Source: Bacillota bacterium
GTDB taxonomy: Bacteria > Bacillota > Sulfobacillia > JAJZYS01 > JAJZLH01
NCBI GenBank assembly: GCA_021850485.1
Contig: JAJZLY010000029.1
Location: 1 to 64,000 of the forward strand
DNA: 64,000 nucleotides
Direction of reading: 5' to 3'
The position numbers were made by a program, and so were the translations under genes. The notes below the pieces were generated by a model that saw only the letters and a program-made list of their open reading frames with translations, was not told the DNA's origin and did not search any database. Below, piece after piece: positions 1 to 6,796 of the stretch (positions within the stretch are counted from its first letter, which is position 1; each line of letters starts with the position of its first letter).

Positions 1-78
1 CTTGAACCGAAAGGCCGTAAACCACGACTACATAAGGCTTTGCTTGATAGTGCTGGATGGTGCTGGAATGTGGGAATA

Positions 79-126
79 GACTTTGTAATCAGCAGGTCGG
101 GGGTTCGAGGCCCTCCAGCAGCTCCA
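79..126 (+). pseudogene. 3' half of a tRNA-Thr(TGT)-like gene (attachment-site scar)
   Basis: The segment runs from the anticodon arm (TTTGTAATC) through a normal T-arm (GGGGGTTCGAGGCCCTCC) to an encoded CCA end. This is the 3' half of a threonine tRNA with anticodon TGT. Upstream bases give no D-arm and no 5' acceptor strand complementary to CAGCAGC, so no functional tRNA can fold. A 3'-only tRNA copy is what integrative elements leave at their distal attachment site, so I infer an island end or its decayed scar. A degenerate tRNA is the alternative. Confidence 0.6.
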
Positions 127-167
127 AGGCAAAAGCCGCTGCCTACGAAGGAAGCGGCTTTTGCCTT
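126..167 (+). terminator. Intrinsic terminator after the tRNA scar
   Basis: A perfect 15-bp inverted repeat (AAGGCAAAAGCCGCT at 126-140 and its complement at 153-167) lies directly behind the CCA end. It probably terminated the original tRNA transcript. Confidence 0.7.
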
Positions 168-246
168 ACTTGGGGTGAATCGACACGCTCGAGCGACGTG
201 ACTCGGTCCCTACCTCTCGACGCATTCGCCTTGGGCACAAGGCCTG

Positions 247-759
247 TCAAGGAGATCCGTTGGGATCGTGGTTCTGCGTCTGAGAGTCCGGAGGGGCGTC
301 GTCCGGGCCCATAACCCAGTCGTTATTGCCCCACTCCGCACCGACATCGCCATGGGGTCCAATCAGGTGGAAGTTACCGTCGCTGGCCAGCCCGGGATGG
401 TTGTCCGGATCGACCCAGGTCAGCACCTGCGGTTTGGATGTGGCAAACCGGTCCGGAGACCACCCCTGCGCCCTGTCCTGTTGTGCCACACTTGAGACTC
501 CATCGCGCCCTTCGTTGGAATCGCCCGGAGGCGGCGTCCCAGGCTTGCGCAGGTCCCAGCCATTGCCGCCGTCGCCCAAGATCCGAGCCACAAAGCCGCG
601 ACTCACCTCTCGGCGCCCGTTGGCGTCTTCCAGAAAGTGTTGGAGACCGACCCGAAAGATGCACTCGCCGTGATTGCGGGTCGCGACCACTACCACTAGA
701 GACTCGGAGATTCGGTTGCGGGAAGACACTTCACCCACGGACAAGCCCCCCACTACCAT
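247..759 (-). CDS. Hypothetical protein, Asp/Gly/Trp-rich C-terminus
   Basis: A 170-residue frame whose codon choice (GC-rich third positions, few rare codons) resembles the neighbouring genes more than a chance frame. I do not recognise the family. The first third holds a hydrophobic strand (LVVVVATRN) followed by a basic stretch; the last 60 residues are rich in Asp, Asn, His, Gly and Trp (for example WVDPDNHPGL, GAEWGNNDW), suggesting a compact beta-rich or metal-binding tail. The start is uncertain: an in-frame GTG at 738 lies 7 bases after a GGGGGG stretch and could be the true start. No signal peptide or membrane segment is visible. It stands alone, convergent with the tRNA scar. Confidence 0.5.
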   Translation of the reverse strand: MVVGGLSVGEVSSRNRISESLVVVVATRNHGECIFRVGLQHFLEDANGRREVSRGFVARILGDGGNGWDLRKPGTPPPGDSNEGRDGVSSVAQQDRAQGWSPDRFATSKPQVLTWVDPDNHPGLASDGNFHLIGPHGDVGAEWGNNDWVMGPDDAPPDSQTQNHDPNGSP

Positions 760-1036
760 CCACCCGCACGGGTCAAACCCCGATACCTTAGGTCCCAGAT
801 TACACCAAATCTAGGCGAGATGCCAAGTGAGTCTGCAAGCGCCAGACCCCATTGACCCCAGCCTGCTGGCAAGTCGACCCTCGCACCCAGGCCGCTGGCA
901 ACGAACAACCTGATGAGAGTAGATGACGCCTCAGGCGCACCGTCGGTTCAGAGAAACATCTGCCGTGTCCTTGCCGGACCGGAGCAGTCTGCGCAGGCGA
1001 TTTTCCTACTCCGCGATGGACGAGGAGGTCTTTTCG

Positions 1037-1612
1037 ATGTGGATGAAAGTATTGGCCACTCTGGCCGGAGCTGGTCTCTTGGTGCTTCCGGTGGCCGGAG
1101 GTGCAGGTGCCGCCTTCGCTGCCAACGGTGGTGACTCAGGCTCGACCACCATTTCGGCACCCCCGGCTAACATCACCGCCAAAGCGGCCGGTGCTGACGC
1201 CGTGCAGGCCTTAGGTGGCGGCACCGTCGAGGGTGTACACAGCGGTCTCAGTAATGCTCAGGTGGTGTATCAGGTCCAGATCCTGGATCAAGGCCTGACC
1301 TGGACGGTGGACGTGGACATGAACGGTAACGTGCTCAGCGAGGTGGTCGACAATGCGGCCGCCACGAGTGGCGCCGGATCAGCCAACGGGTCGGTGAGCG
1401 GCAATTTCCAGTCACCTGCTACGGCACCGTCCGGCAATTCACTCGACGGCACTGTCACGGAATCCTCGAATCAAGAGACCGAGCTTGAAGGCGCAACTCA
1501 ACAGCCGGAGACATCAGACACGCAGCAGAGCAGTACGACGCAGATCTCTGGCGGTGCCAGTGTTCAAGTTGGCGGCTCCAGTGACCACTCGACCCAGTCC
1601 ACCGACAACTAA
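1037..1612 (+). CDS. Secreted PepSY-domain protein with Ser/Thr/Gln-rich tail
   Basis: A 191-residue exported protein. ATG at 1037 is chosen because GAGGAGG (1022-1028) sits 8 bases upstream. Residues 1-27 form a signal peptide (basic start, LLVLPVAGGAG core, AFA cleavage site). Residues about 40-100 match a single PepSY domain (ITAKAAGADAVQALGG, then a VYQVQILDQG..WTVDVDMNGNV strand pair). The rest is a low-complexity Ser/Thr/Gln/Gly linker. PepSY domains are often found in protease-inhibitor or envelope proteins, but this one has no partner gene, so its role is open. An intrinsic terminator follows. Confidence 0.7.
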   Translation: MWMKVLATLAGAGLLVLPVAGGAGAAFAANGGDSGSTTISAPPANITAKAAGADAVQALGGGTVEGVHSGLSNAQVVYQVQILDQGLTWTVDVDMNGNVLSEVVDNAAATSGAGSANGSVSGNFQSPATAPSGNSLDGTVTESSNQETELEGATQQPETSDTQQSSTTQISGGASVQVGGSSDHSTQSTDN

Positions 1613-1634
1613 TTCGACTTGGGCCCAGCGACAA

Positions 1635-1668
1635 GGAAAGGGGCGGTCACAGACCGTCCCTTTCCTCT
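1635..1668 (+). terminator. Intrinsic terminator of the PepSY gene
   Basis: A 13-bp stem (GGAAAGGGGCGGT / ACCGTCCCTTTCC, one G-T pair) starts 23 bases after the stop codon and is followed by a short pyrimidine run. Confidence 0.6.
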
Positions 1669-1725
1669 GGGTGCATGTCCGCAGGAAAACTTTTCGCCGA
1701 GACGGCAGATTTTCCGTGGCATCCG

Positions 1726-1734
1726 TGGTATACT
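1726..1734 (+). promoter_or_regulatory. Extended -10 promoter of the RRM gene
   Basis: TGGTATACT is an extended -10 element (TGn plus TATACT), about 70 bases before the GTG start. No good -35 is seen, as is usual for extended -10 promoters. Confidence 0.5.
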
Positions 1735-1801
1735 ACGCCTCGTGCATGTGAGATTCGGATCCGTCCTGCTCCCATGCAACATCTGTGTGGGAGTGTGAGT
1801 T

Positions 1802-2086
1802 GTGACCAAGACCCTGTTTGTCGGCAACCTGCCGTGGAATGTCGAGAGTTCCGAGTTGCTCCAGGTTTTCACTGAGCATGGCGGTGCAGAGGTAATCTCT
1901 GCTCGTGTCATCACTGACCGCGAGACCGGCCGTTCGAGGGGCTTCGGCTTCGTCGAAGTTCCGGCTGACAAGGCTGAGGCTGTGATTGAGGCCATGAACA
2001 ACGCTCAGTTGTCCGGCCGCACGATCGTGGTCAACGAGGCCAAGGCTCGTGAGCCGATGGATCGTAACAGCAGAGGTCGTAACTGA
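1802..2086 (+). CDS. Single-RRM RNA-binding protein
   Basis: A 94-residue cytoplasmic protein that is almost entirely one RNA recognition motif. RNP2 is LFVGNLPW (residues 5-12) and RNP1 is RGFGFVEV (about 43-50), both with the aromatic residues that stack on RNA bases. The tail is basic (NSRGRN). Such stand-alone bacterial RRM proteins occur in cyanobacteria and scattered phyla and often respond to cold. The GTG start follows a GGGAG site. The gene has its own extended -10 promoter, a roughly 65-base leader and a strong terminator, so it is monocistronic. Confidence 0.88.
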   Translation: MTKTLFVGNLPWNVESSELLQVFTEHGGAEVISARVITDRETGRSRGFGFVEVPADKAEAVIEAMNNAQLSGRTIVVNEAKAREPMDRNSRGRN

Positions 2087-2107
2087 TCGGCTGAGACGAA
2101 AGTCCAA

Positions 2108-2147
2108 CCAAGGGCCCGGGGTAAAACCCGGGCCCTTGGTCTTTTCT
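2108..2147 (+). terminator. Strong intrinsic terminator of the RRM gene
   Basis: A perfect 13-bp GC-rich stem (CCAAGGGCCCGGG at 2108-2120, complement at 2127-2139), six-base loop, then TCTTTTCT. Confidence 0.85.
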
Positions 2148-2261
2148 GGGTAGCCTGCGCCCCGAAGCAGCGGTTTTCCGAGCGGGGAAGGTGAGGCCGT
2201 TATTGTCGCCAACCAAACGGCGCCAAGCTTGCACTATCGAGCGACGGGAGGGCTGATCGGC

Positions 2262-2631
2262 GTGGCCTGGAAAAAGTCGCCCCCAGAGTTGGTGCGATTG
2301 TTTGATGAACTGATCCCGAAGATGGCCGACGTGGGTCGGCGGCCGATGTTTGGCTATCCAGCGGCTTTTGCCGACGGATACCTGTTCGCCGGATTGTTCG
2401 AGGATCACATGCTCCTCAGACTCGGCGCCCACATGGACGCCTTCCGGGCGATTGGTGGTATGCCGTTCGAGCCGAGGGCAGGCAGGCCGATGACCGGATT
2501 CTTGGCTGGTGCCGCCAGACCTCCTGGCAGATCCACAAACCCTTGCGCCCTGGATCGACCGGGCGCTTGCGACGGAGCTGAAGCTGCCAACCAAGCCCGT
2601 CAAGGGGAAACGCCAACCTGGCCGCTCTTAA
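2262..2631 (+). pseudogene. TfoX N-terminal-domain protein, interrupted by a +1 frameshift
   Basis: The first 82 or so codons (GTG at 2262 behind GGGAGGG) encode a TfoX_N domain: RRPMFGYPAAFADG, LFAGLFEDHMLLRL, MPFEPRAGRPM. The frame then loses homology near 2505. The expected tail (VPPDLLADP, then LAPWIDRALATELKLP and a basic end) continues in the neighbouring frame from 2509 to the TAA at 2629-2631. One extra base in GGCTGGTG explains the break. It is either a real pseudogene or a sequencing error; restoring one base gives a normal protein of about 122 residues. TfoX_N proteins of this size are not proven competence regulators. Confidence 0.75.
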
Positions 2632-2688
2632 CTGGCAGGGGGTAGCCCCTGGGCTAGGCCCGGCCTTCGGCCCGCGGCCTGCACACGA

Positions 2689-3096
2689 TCAGGCGCCGGC
2701 CAGATGATGAATCCGTTGCCACAGAGCCGCCGGCACCGGCATCACGGACAGGCGGCTTTGGCGTACCAGCTCCCAACGCGCGAACACGGGGTCAGCCTTA
2801 ACTGCGGCCAGTGTGACGGGATGCGGGAGAGGGTACGCTGGCTCCATATCGACCAATTGGATCCGGAGGTCTCCCTGTCCTGGTTCTGGGTACGGCTCAC
2901 TGACCACCCGACAGACCCCAACCATCTGTCGCTCGCCCCCGGTGTGGTAGAAAAGGCACAGGTCCCCGGGCCGCATCCGGGCCATGTGGTGCAGTGCTGT
3001 CCAGTTGCGCACCCCATCCCAGCGGTCATGGCCCATCTGCACCAAGTCGTCATAGCTGAACACGTCAGGCTCGGACTTCACCAACCAGTAGGCCAT
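2689..3096 (-). CDS. EVE-domain protein (possible modified-base reader)
   Basis: A 135-residue protein that is one EVE domain (PUA-like fold). Typical features are the start MAYWLVKSEPDVFSYDDL, WDGVRN, a MRPGDLCLFYHTG strand and VGVCRVVSEPY. The family binds modified bases in nucleic acids; the human homologue is THYN1. Bacterial members often sit with restriction or modification genes, but no such partner is seen here. ATG at 3096 is chosen because AAGGAGGGT ends about 5 bases upstream; the GTG two codons earlier overlaps that site. It is convergent with the TfoX-like remnant. Confidence 0.88.
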   Translation of the reverse strand: MAYWLVKSEPDVFSYDDLVQMGHDRWDGVRNWTALHHMARMRPGDLCLFYHTGGERQMVGVCRVVSEPYPEPGQGDLRIQLVDMEPAYPLPHPVTLAAVKADPVFARWELVRQSRLSVMPVPAALWQRIHHLAGA

Positions 3097-3151
3097 GAGC
3101 ACCCTCCTTGACGACCAGGCAGCCGCACGTCACGGAGCGGACCGGACAAGA

Positions 3152-3427
3152 CTAGCCGCCGGAGACGGCTCGGATTACCCAGATCTCGTCATCGGAGCCA
3201 AGGGATGTGTCTGCCCTGCCCTGCATCGGTGCCGCGGCGTCTGTCACAAACACGTTTAGGTGCGGGCGGATCGAGCCGTCCGACAGCAGCAGGCGACTGG
3301 CTAGCCCGGGATGGGTGCGAGAAAGCTCAGCGAGAAGACCGACCAAGGTCGACGCCGGCGCCAGCTCCAGCGGATTACCTAAACCGTACTGCGTGGCGAG
3401 ATCCTGGGGCAGGTGGAGCCTGATCAC
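3152..3427 (-). CDS. ThiS/MoaD-like ubiquitin-fold protein
   Basis: A 91-residue beta-grasp protein ending in VSGG. The C-terminal Gly-Gly is what ThiS, MoaD and related sulfur carriers use for adenylation and thiocarboxylation. Motifs include LELAPASTLVGLLAEL and LNVFVTD. It is translationally coupled to the upstream propeller gene (GTGA overlap at 3424-3427). No ThiF/MoeB-like activating enzyme, thiG or moaE lies nearby, so the sulfur acceptor is unknown. The pairing suggests it acts with the propeller protein and not in standard thiamine or molybdopterin synthesis. Confidence 0.8.
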   Translation of the reverse strand: MIRLHLPQDLATQYGLGNPLELAPASTLVGLLAELSRTHPGLASRLLLSDGSIRPHLNVFVTDAAAPMQGRADTSLGSDDEIWVIRAVSGG

Positions 3428-4512
3428 GTCTTTGCGGTTGCCGTCTGGACGCAGTGGATGCGCGGCAGGTGTGCAGAGATCTCCTGCCAGTGTTCGCCGG
3501 CGTCCTGCGAGGCGAACAGGCTACCTGAGGTGGTGCCAAAATACAGACTGCTCGGATCGGAACTGTCTGTGCGAAAGGCGTCTCGCAAGACGCCGGTATA
3601 GGCGTTGACCGGCAGACCCTGGCGCATTGCCTGCCAGGTCGCCCCGGCGTCATCGGTGCGATAAATACTCAGCTTGGCGTCGGGTGGCCATCTGCCGCCA
3701 CCGGCACCGCCCAACGGGATGATGTAGGCGGTGTCCGGCCGATCGGCGTGAGCCACGATTGGGAAACCGAAATCGGACGGCAGGCCCTGGCCGATATCGA
3801 CCCAACTATCACCACTGTCGTCGCTGCGGTAAACACCACCGTGATTTTGCAGATAAAGCCGACCAGGCTTGGCCGACAGCGTAAACTTGTGCACGCACTG
3901 ACCGGCCTCCGGGTATTGACGTCCCTCCGGCAGGAAATCGGCACGAATCCCCTGATTTTTCGCAGACCAACTGATGCCGTGGTCATCGCTTCGGTAGAAG
4001 CCGCCGGTGGAGCAGGCAAAGTACATCCGTTCCGCGCGCACTGGGTCTTGAGCGAGCGTGTGGAGGCACTTGCCGCCGAAGCCGGCGCCCCATAAGTCAT
4101 GAGTGGCATGCCGACGCACACCGGTCATCTCCTGCCAGCTGTCGCCGCCATCGTCAGTACGAAAGAGCCCGCTTGCCTCGACGCCGGCATAGAGGACGGC
4201 GGGCTGCGCAGCCGGTCCGGGCAACAGGGACCAGATGCGCGTGACCGCCTCAGGGTCGTCCTTGGCGTAGGCAGGGGTCTCAGCGCTCGCTTCCCAGGTT
4301 GCGCCGAGGTCGCGAGAGCGACGGATCTGCGGACCGTAGAAGATGGAGTTGGGGGCTGCCCACAGCATGCCACTGCGTGCGTCTTGGATGGCGCTGTAGA
4401 CCGGCTCTTCTGGGAAGTCGAGGCCATCTTGCCGCCAAACCCGACGGTCGTGGGACCGAAACCGGAACAGGCCCTTGGCGGTGCCAACCAGAAGGATGGT
4501 ATCGGTTGCCAA
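3424..4512 (-). CDS. BNR/sialidase-like beta-propeller protein
   Basis: A 362-residue protein built from repeated Asp-box/BNR units (RTDDGGDSWQ, RSDDHGISWSA, RSDDSGDSWVDI, RTDDAGATWQA, SQDAGEHWQEI), the blades of a six- or seven-bladed propeller. It begins with TILLVGTAKGLFRF and has no signal peptide, so it is probably cytoplasmic. Databases usually label the family exo-alpha-sialidase, but sialidase catalytic residues (Arg triad, Tyr/Glu) are not evident, so I do not infer glycosidase activity. The TTG start has GGAGG 8 bases upstream. It overlaps the following ThiS-like gene, forming a two-gene operon. Confidence 0.8.
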   Translation of the reverse strand: MATDTILLVGTAKGLFRFRSHDRRVWRQDGLDFPEEPVYSAIQDARSGMLWAAPNSIFYGPQIRRSRDLGATWEASAETPAYAKDDPEAVTRIWSLLPGPAAQPAVLYAGVEASGLFRTDDGGDSWQEMTGVRRHATHDLWGAGFGGKCLHTLAQDPVRAERMYFACSTGGFYRSDDHGISWSAKNQGIRADFLPEGRQYPEAGQCVHKFTLSAKPGRLYLQNHGGVYRSDDSGDSWVDIGQGLPSDFGFPIVAHADRPDTAYIIPLGGAGGGRWPPDAKLSIYRTDDAGATWQAMRQGLPVNAYTGVLRDAFRTDSSDPSSLYFGTTSGSLFASQDAGEHWQEISAHLPRIHCVQTATAKT

Positions 4513-4630
4513 CTGCGAAGCCTCCCTCGCGATGGGTGGACAGGGTCAGGGCCCCGACCTGGTGCTCGCTGGCGTTTCGACGCTGAGCCGTGTGTCCCTC
4601 TTCGCATCTTCCGCCAGAGGGGAGCGCGCG

Positions 4631-5845
4631 TTGTTGCTGGAGATCAGTCGAGAAGTTGCCAGGCGCTACCTGCTTGGCCGCCAAGGTCTGTGGCCGGGGC
4701 GGAGGTGGAGCGGGAAGGAAGGGGCAGCAGCAGCCATCCATGCCCTGGGTGCCGTGCAGATGGACCCGGTTGCACTGGTCCACCGCAGCCACGACCTGGT
4801 GCTGCTCAGCCGGGTGACGGACTATCAGCCGTCTTACCTGGACCAACTCTTGTACACGGACCGCCGCTTTTTCGATTACGGCGGCCACCTCGACATCTAT
4901 CCGATGGAGGAGCTCCCCTTCTGGCGCCAGCACATGGAGCGGCGGCGGCGAGAGTTGGAGGACGAAGGATGGGTCGATGGCTATCGGCAGGCGATCGATC
5001 AGGTATGGTCCGAGGTAACAGAGCGCGGGCCGCTGTTCAATCGAGACGTGCAAGGCAGCCGGCTGGTCGGCAGCTACCGGGGCCGCAAGGATTCTGGCGT
5101 AGCGCTGTATTTCTTGTGGCTGACCGGAGTGACCATGACCCATTCCCGCAAGGGCTTCGAACGGCGCTACGACCTGCTCCCCCGGATTGCGCCAGACGCC
5201 CTGCAGGGGCGGGCCGATGAAGCCGCCGTGGACGCCTGGTCCGAACAGTCCGCTCTCCAGCAGGCCGGACTGGCAACGCCACAGGAATGGGCGGCGGCCG
5301 TCCGTTACCGGCGCCGAGGCGGCTCCTGGCCGCCCGCCGAGCGAACCAGCGCAGTCCAGCGCATGACCGAGCAAGGGCAGGCGGAAGTGGTGCGGATCCG
5401 AGACATGCCTGGCACCTATCTGGTGCCGGGCGAGGCGACGCTGTTGCTTGAGGAACTGGCTCGGGGGGCCGTGCCAGCCGCCTGGACACCGACCGGCCAT
5501 GCAGTGAAGCCGAGCATGGTCTTCCTGTCGCCATTGGACAATGTCTTGCACAATCGGAAGCGGACCCTTGCCCTCTTTGACTTCGACTACCTGTGGGAGA
5601 TCTACACCAGCGCCGACAAACGGCTCTATGGGCCGTACACGCTGCCGATCTTGTACGGGGACCGGCTGGTGGGACGCATTGATCTGCGTCTGGACCGTCC
5701 CAAGCAGTGCCTGGTGGTCAACGGGGTGTGGTGGGAGAAGCCAGTGGAAGCCAGTGGTAAGGCGTTTCAGTCTTCCTACCGGCAGTGCCTAGAGGAATTC
5801 ATGATCGCCCACCAGGCGAGTCAGGTGCTCCACCGCCAGGCCTGA
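4631..5845 (+). CDS. AlkX/YcaQ-type winged-helix DNA glycosylase
   Basis: A 404-residue protein of the HTH_42 family, whose E. coli member YcaQ (AlkX) unhooks interstrand crosslinks and removes bulky alkylated bases. The family's QxD motif is present as AVQMDPVALVHRSHDLVL (about residues 40-57), followed by FDYGGHLDIYPMEELPFW and a C-terminal LSPLDNVLHNRKR / FDYLWEIY block. A TTG start at 4631 is preferred because GAGGGGAG lies just upstream and the homology begins there; the frame is open further 5' but overlaps the divergent propeller promoter region. It is transcribed divergently from the propeller/ThiS pair. Confidence 0.8.
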   Translation: MLLEISREVARRYLLGRQGLWPGRRWSGKEGAAAAIHALGAVQMDPVALVHRSHDLVLLSRVTDYQPSYLDQLLYTDRRFFDYGGHLDIYPMEELPFWRQHMERRRRELEDEGWVDGYRQAIDQVWSEVTERGPLFNRDVQGSRLVGSYRGRKDSGVALYFLWLTGVTMTHSRKGFERRYDLLPRIAPDALQGRADEAAVDAWSEQSALQQAGLATPQEWAAAVRYRRRGGSWPPAERTSAVQRMTEQGQAEVVRIRDMPGTYLVPGEATLLLEELARGAVPAAWTPTGHAVKPSMVFLSPLDNVLHNRKRTLALFDFDYLWEIYTSADKRLYGPYTLPILYGDRLVGRIDLRLDRPKQCLVVNGVWWEKPVEASGKAFQSSYRQCLEEFMIAHQASQVLHRQA

Positions 5846-5887
5846 GAGCGATAGGGGCCCTCTCCACGCCAGGCGTCATGCAGACGG

Positions 5888-6316
5888 CTAGGTTGCTACT
5901 GTGCGCGTGCAGAGAAAGCGTTCTACGCCTGGATACAGGTGACCGAGGGATGTGACCGCAAAGCCGGTTCGCCGATAGAAGTCCACGGCATCCTGGTCGG
6001 TCTCGGCGATGAGTTGGGCGAGTTGGTGGTGGTCGATCACAGCCTCCACCATGCAACGGCCGACGCCCTGCAGGCGGTGGCCCTCGGCCACCGCCACGTG
6101 CAAGATCTCGGCGACTTGGGGAGCAGTTTGCCGGATCCCGATCAGGCCCGTGATAGCGCCGTTATCCATCCAGCCATAGAGACTGACGGCAGACTCGGTG
6201 TACAGATCGGTGAGCAGCCAATTCAGATGGTCTGCCGTCGCTGTGAACGTGGCGTGAGCCAGCAGCGCCTTGGCCAGATCAGGGCCGATGGTGCCCAGTC
6301 GGTAGTCCACCAACAC
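5888..6316 (-). CDS. GNAT-family N-acetyltransferase
   Basis: A 142-residue single-domain acetyltransferase. The acetyl-CoA site is recognisable as ILHVAVAEGHRLQGVGRCMVEAVI (motif A with a Q/RxxGxG/A-like turn), followed by LIAETDQDAVDFYRRTGFAV, the usual motif B 'xDAVxFYxxxGF'. The substrate cannot be told. GTG at 6316 is used, with GGAGG about 10 bases upstream. It is convergent with the AlkX-like gene, 43 bases away. Confidence 0.8.
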   Translation of the reverse strand: MLVDYRLGTIGPDLAKALLAHATFTATADHLNWLLTDLYTESAVSLYGWMDNGAITGLIGIRQTAPQVAEILHVAVAEGHRLQGVGRCMVEAVIDHHQLAQLIAETDQDAVDFYRRTGFAVTSLGHLYPGVERFLCTRTVAT

Positions 6317-6419
6317 GTCAAGCGCGCCTCCGATTCCGAACGTCTCGTCTCTCCACCACTTGCCGCGCGGGCGGCCCTATGGATTGTACCGCACTCGCTC
6401 GTCAGGCCTACAAGATGCG

Positions 6420-6428
6420 TGTTACAAT
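6420..6428 (+). promoter_or_regulatory. Extended -10 promoter of the small membrane gene
   Basis: TGTTACAAT (TGn plus TACAAT) lies 38 bases before the ATG at 6466. It falls in the AT-rich gap divergent to the acetyltransferase gene. Confidence 0.45.
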
Positions 6429-6465
6429 CAAATGGTACCAAAAGAGTCAAAAGAAGGGATTTGCA

Positions 6466-6660
6466 ATGAAAAAGAACATGAGTGACCTCGACCGCGCCAT
6501 CCGCCTGCTGATCGCAGTGGTGGCCGTGATCTTCGGCCTCAACGAAGGCGGTCTCACCTCCCTGGTGCTCTACATCATCGCCGCTTTGTTGATCTACACT
6601 GCCTTCACAGCGAGCTGCCCAGTGTACAAGGCGATGCACATGAGCGGCACCAAGCGATAA
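6466..6660 (+). CDS. DUF2892 (YgaP-type) small membrane protein
   Basis: A 64-residue protein with two membrane segments (AIRLLIAVVAVIFGL and LVLYIIAALLIYTAF) and the family hallmark ending ASCPVYKAM. DUF2892 domains form the membrane tail of rhodanese YgaP and also occur alone, as here. The conserved Cys after the second helix suggests sulfur or redox handling, but no rhodanese is adjacent. AAGAAGGG lies upstream of the ATG. It is monocistronic, with its own promoter and a strong terminator. Confidence 0.85.
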   Translation: MKKNMSDLDRAIRLLIAVVAVIFGLNEGGLTSLVLYIIAALLIYTAFTASCPVYKAMHMSGTKR

Positions 6661-6678
6661 CAGCTCCGGGTCCCACCC

Positions 6679-6712
6679 ACCCACCCCTCCCTTGTCCGGG
6701 AGGGGTGGGTGC
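6679..6712 (+). terminator. Intrinsic terminator of the DUF2892 gene
   Basis: A perfect 13-bp stem (ACCCACCCCTCCC at 6679-6691, complement at 6698-6710) with a six-base loop, 18 bases after the stop. The downstream T-run is weak. Confidence 0.65.
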
Positions 6713-6796
6713 GCGTTGTGGCCCGTAGCCAAGAGGGACCGCCGGGTTCGGGTCCGAACCCATCAACCGAGACGTCATGCGAAGGAGTCTGATCTG

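Noticed and set aside
79..126. Functional tRNA-Thr(TGT)
   Set aside because: No D-arm or 5' acceptor strand upstream, and the anticodon stem does not pair.
3424..4512. True exo-alpha-sialidase
   Set aside because: Asp boxes alone do not show sialidase activity; the Arg triad and Tyr/Glu nucleophile pair are not evident.
4280..5551. 423-codon minus-strand frame
   Set aside because: It lies opposite the AlkX-like gene and overlaps the propeller start; the composition is shadow-like.
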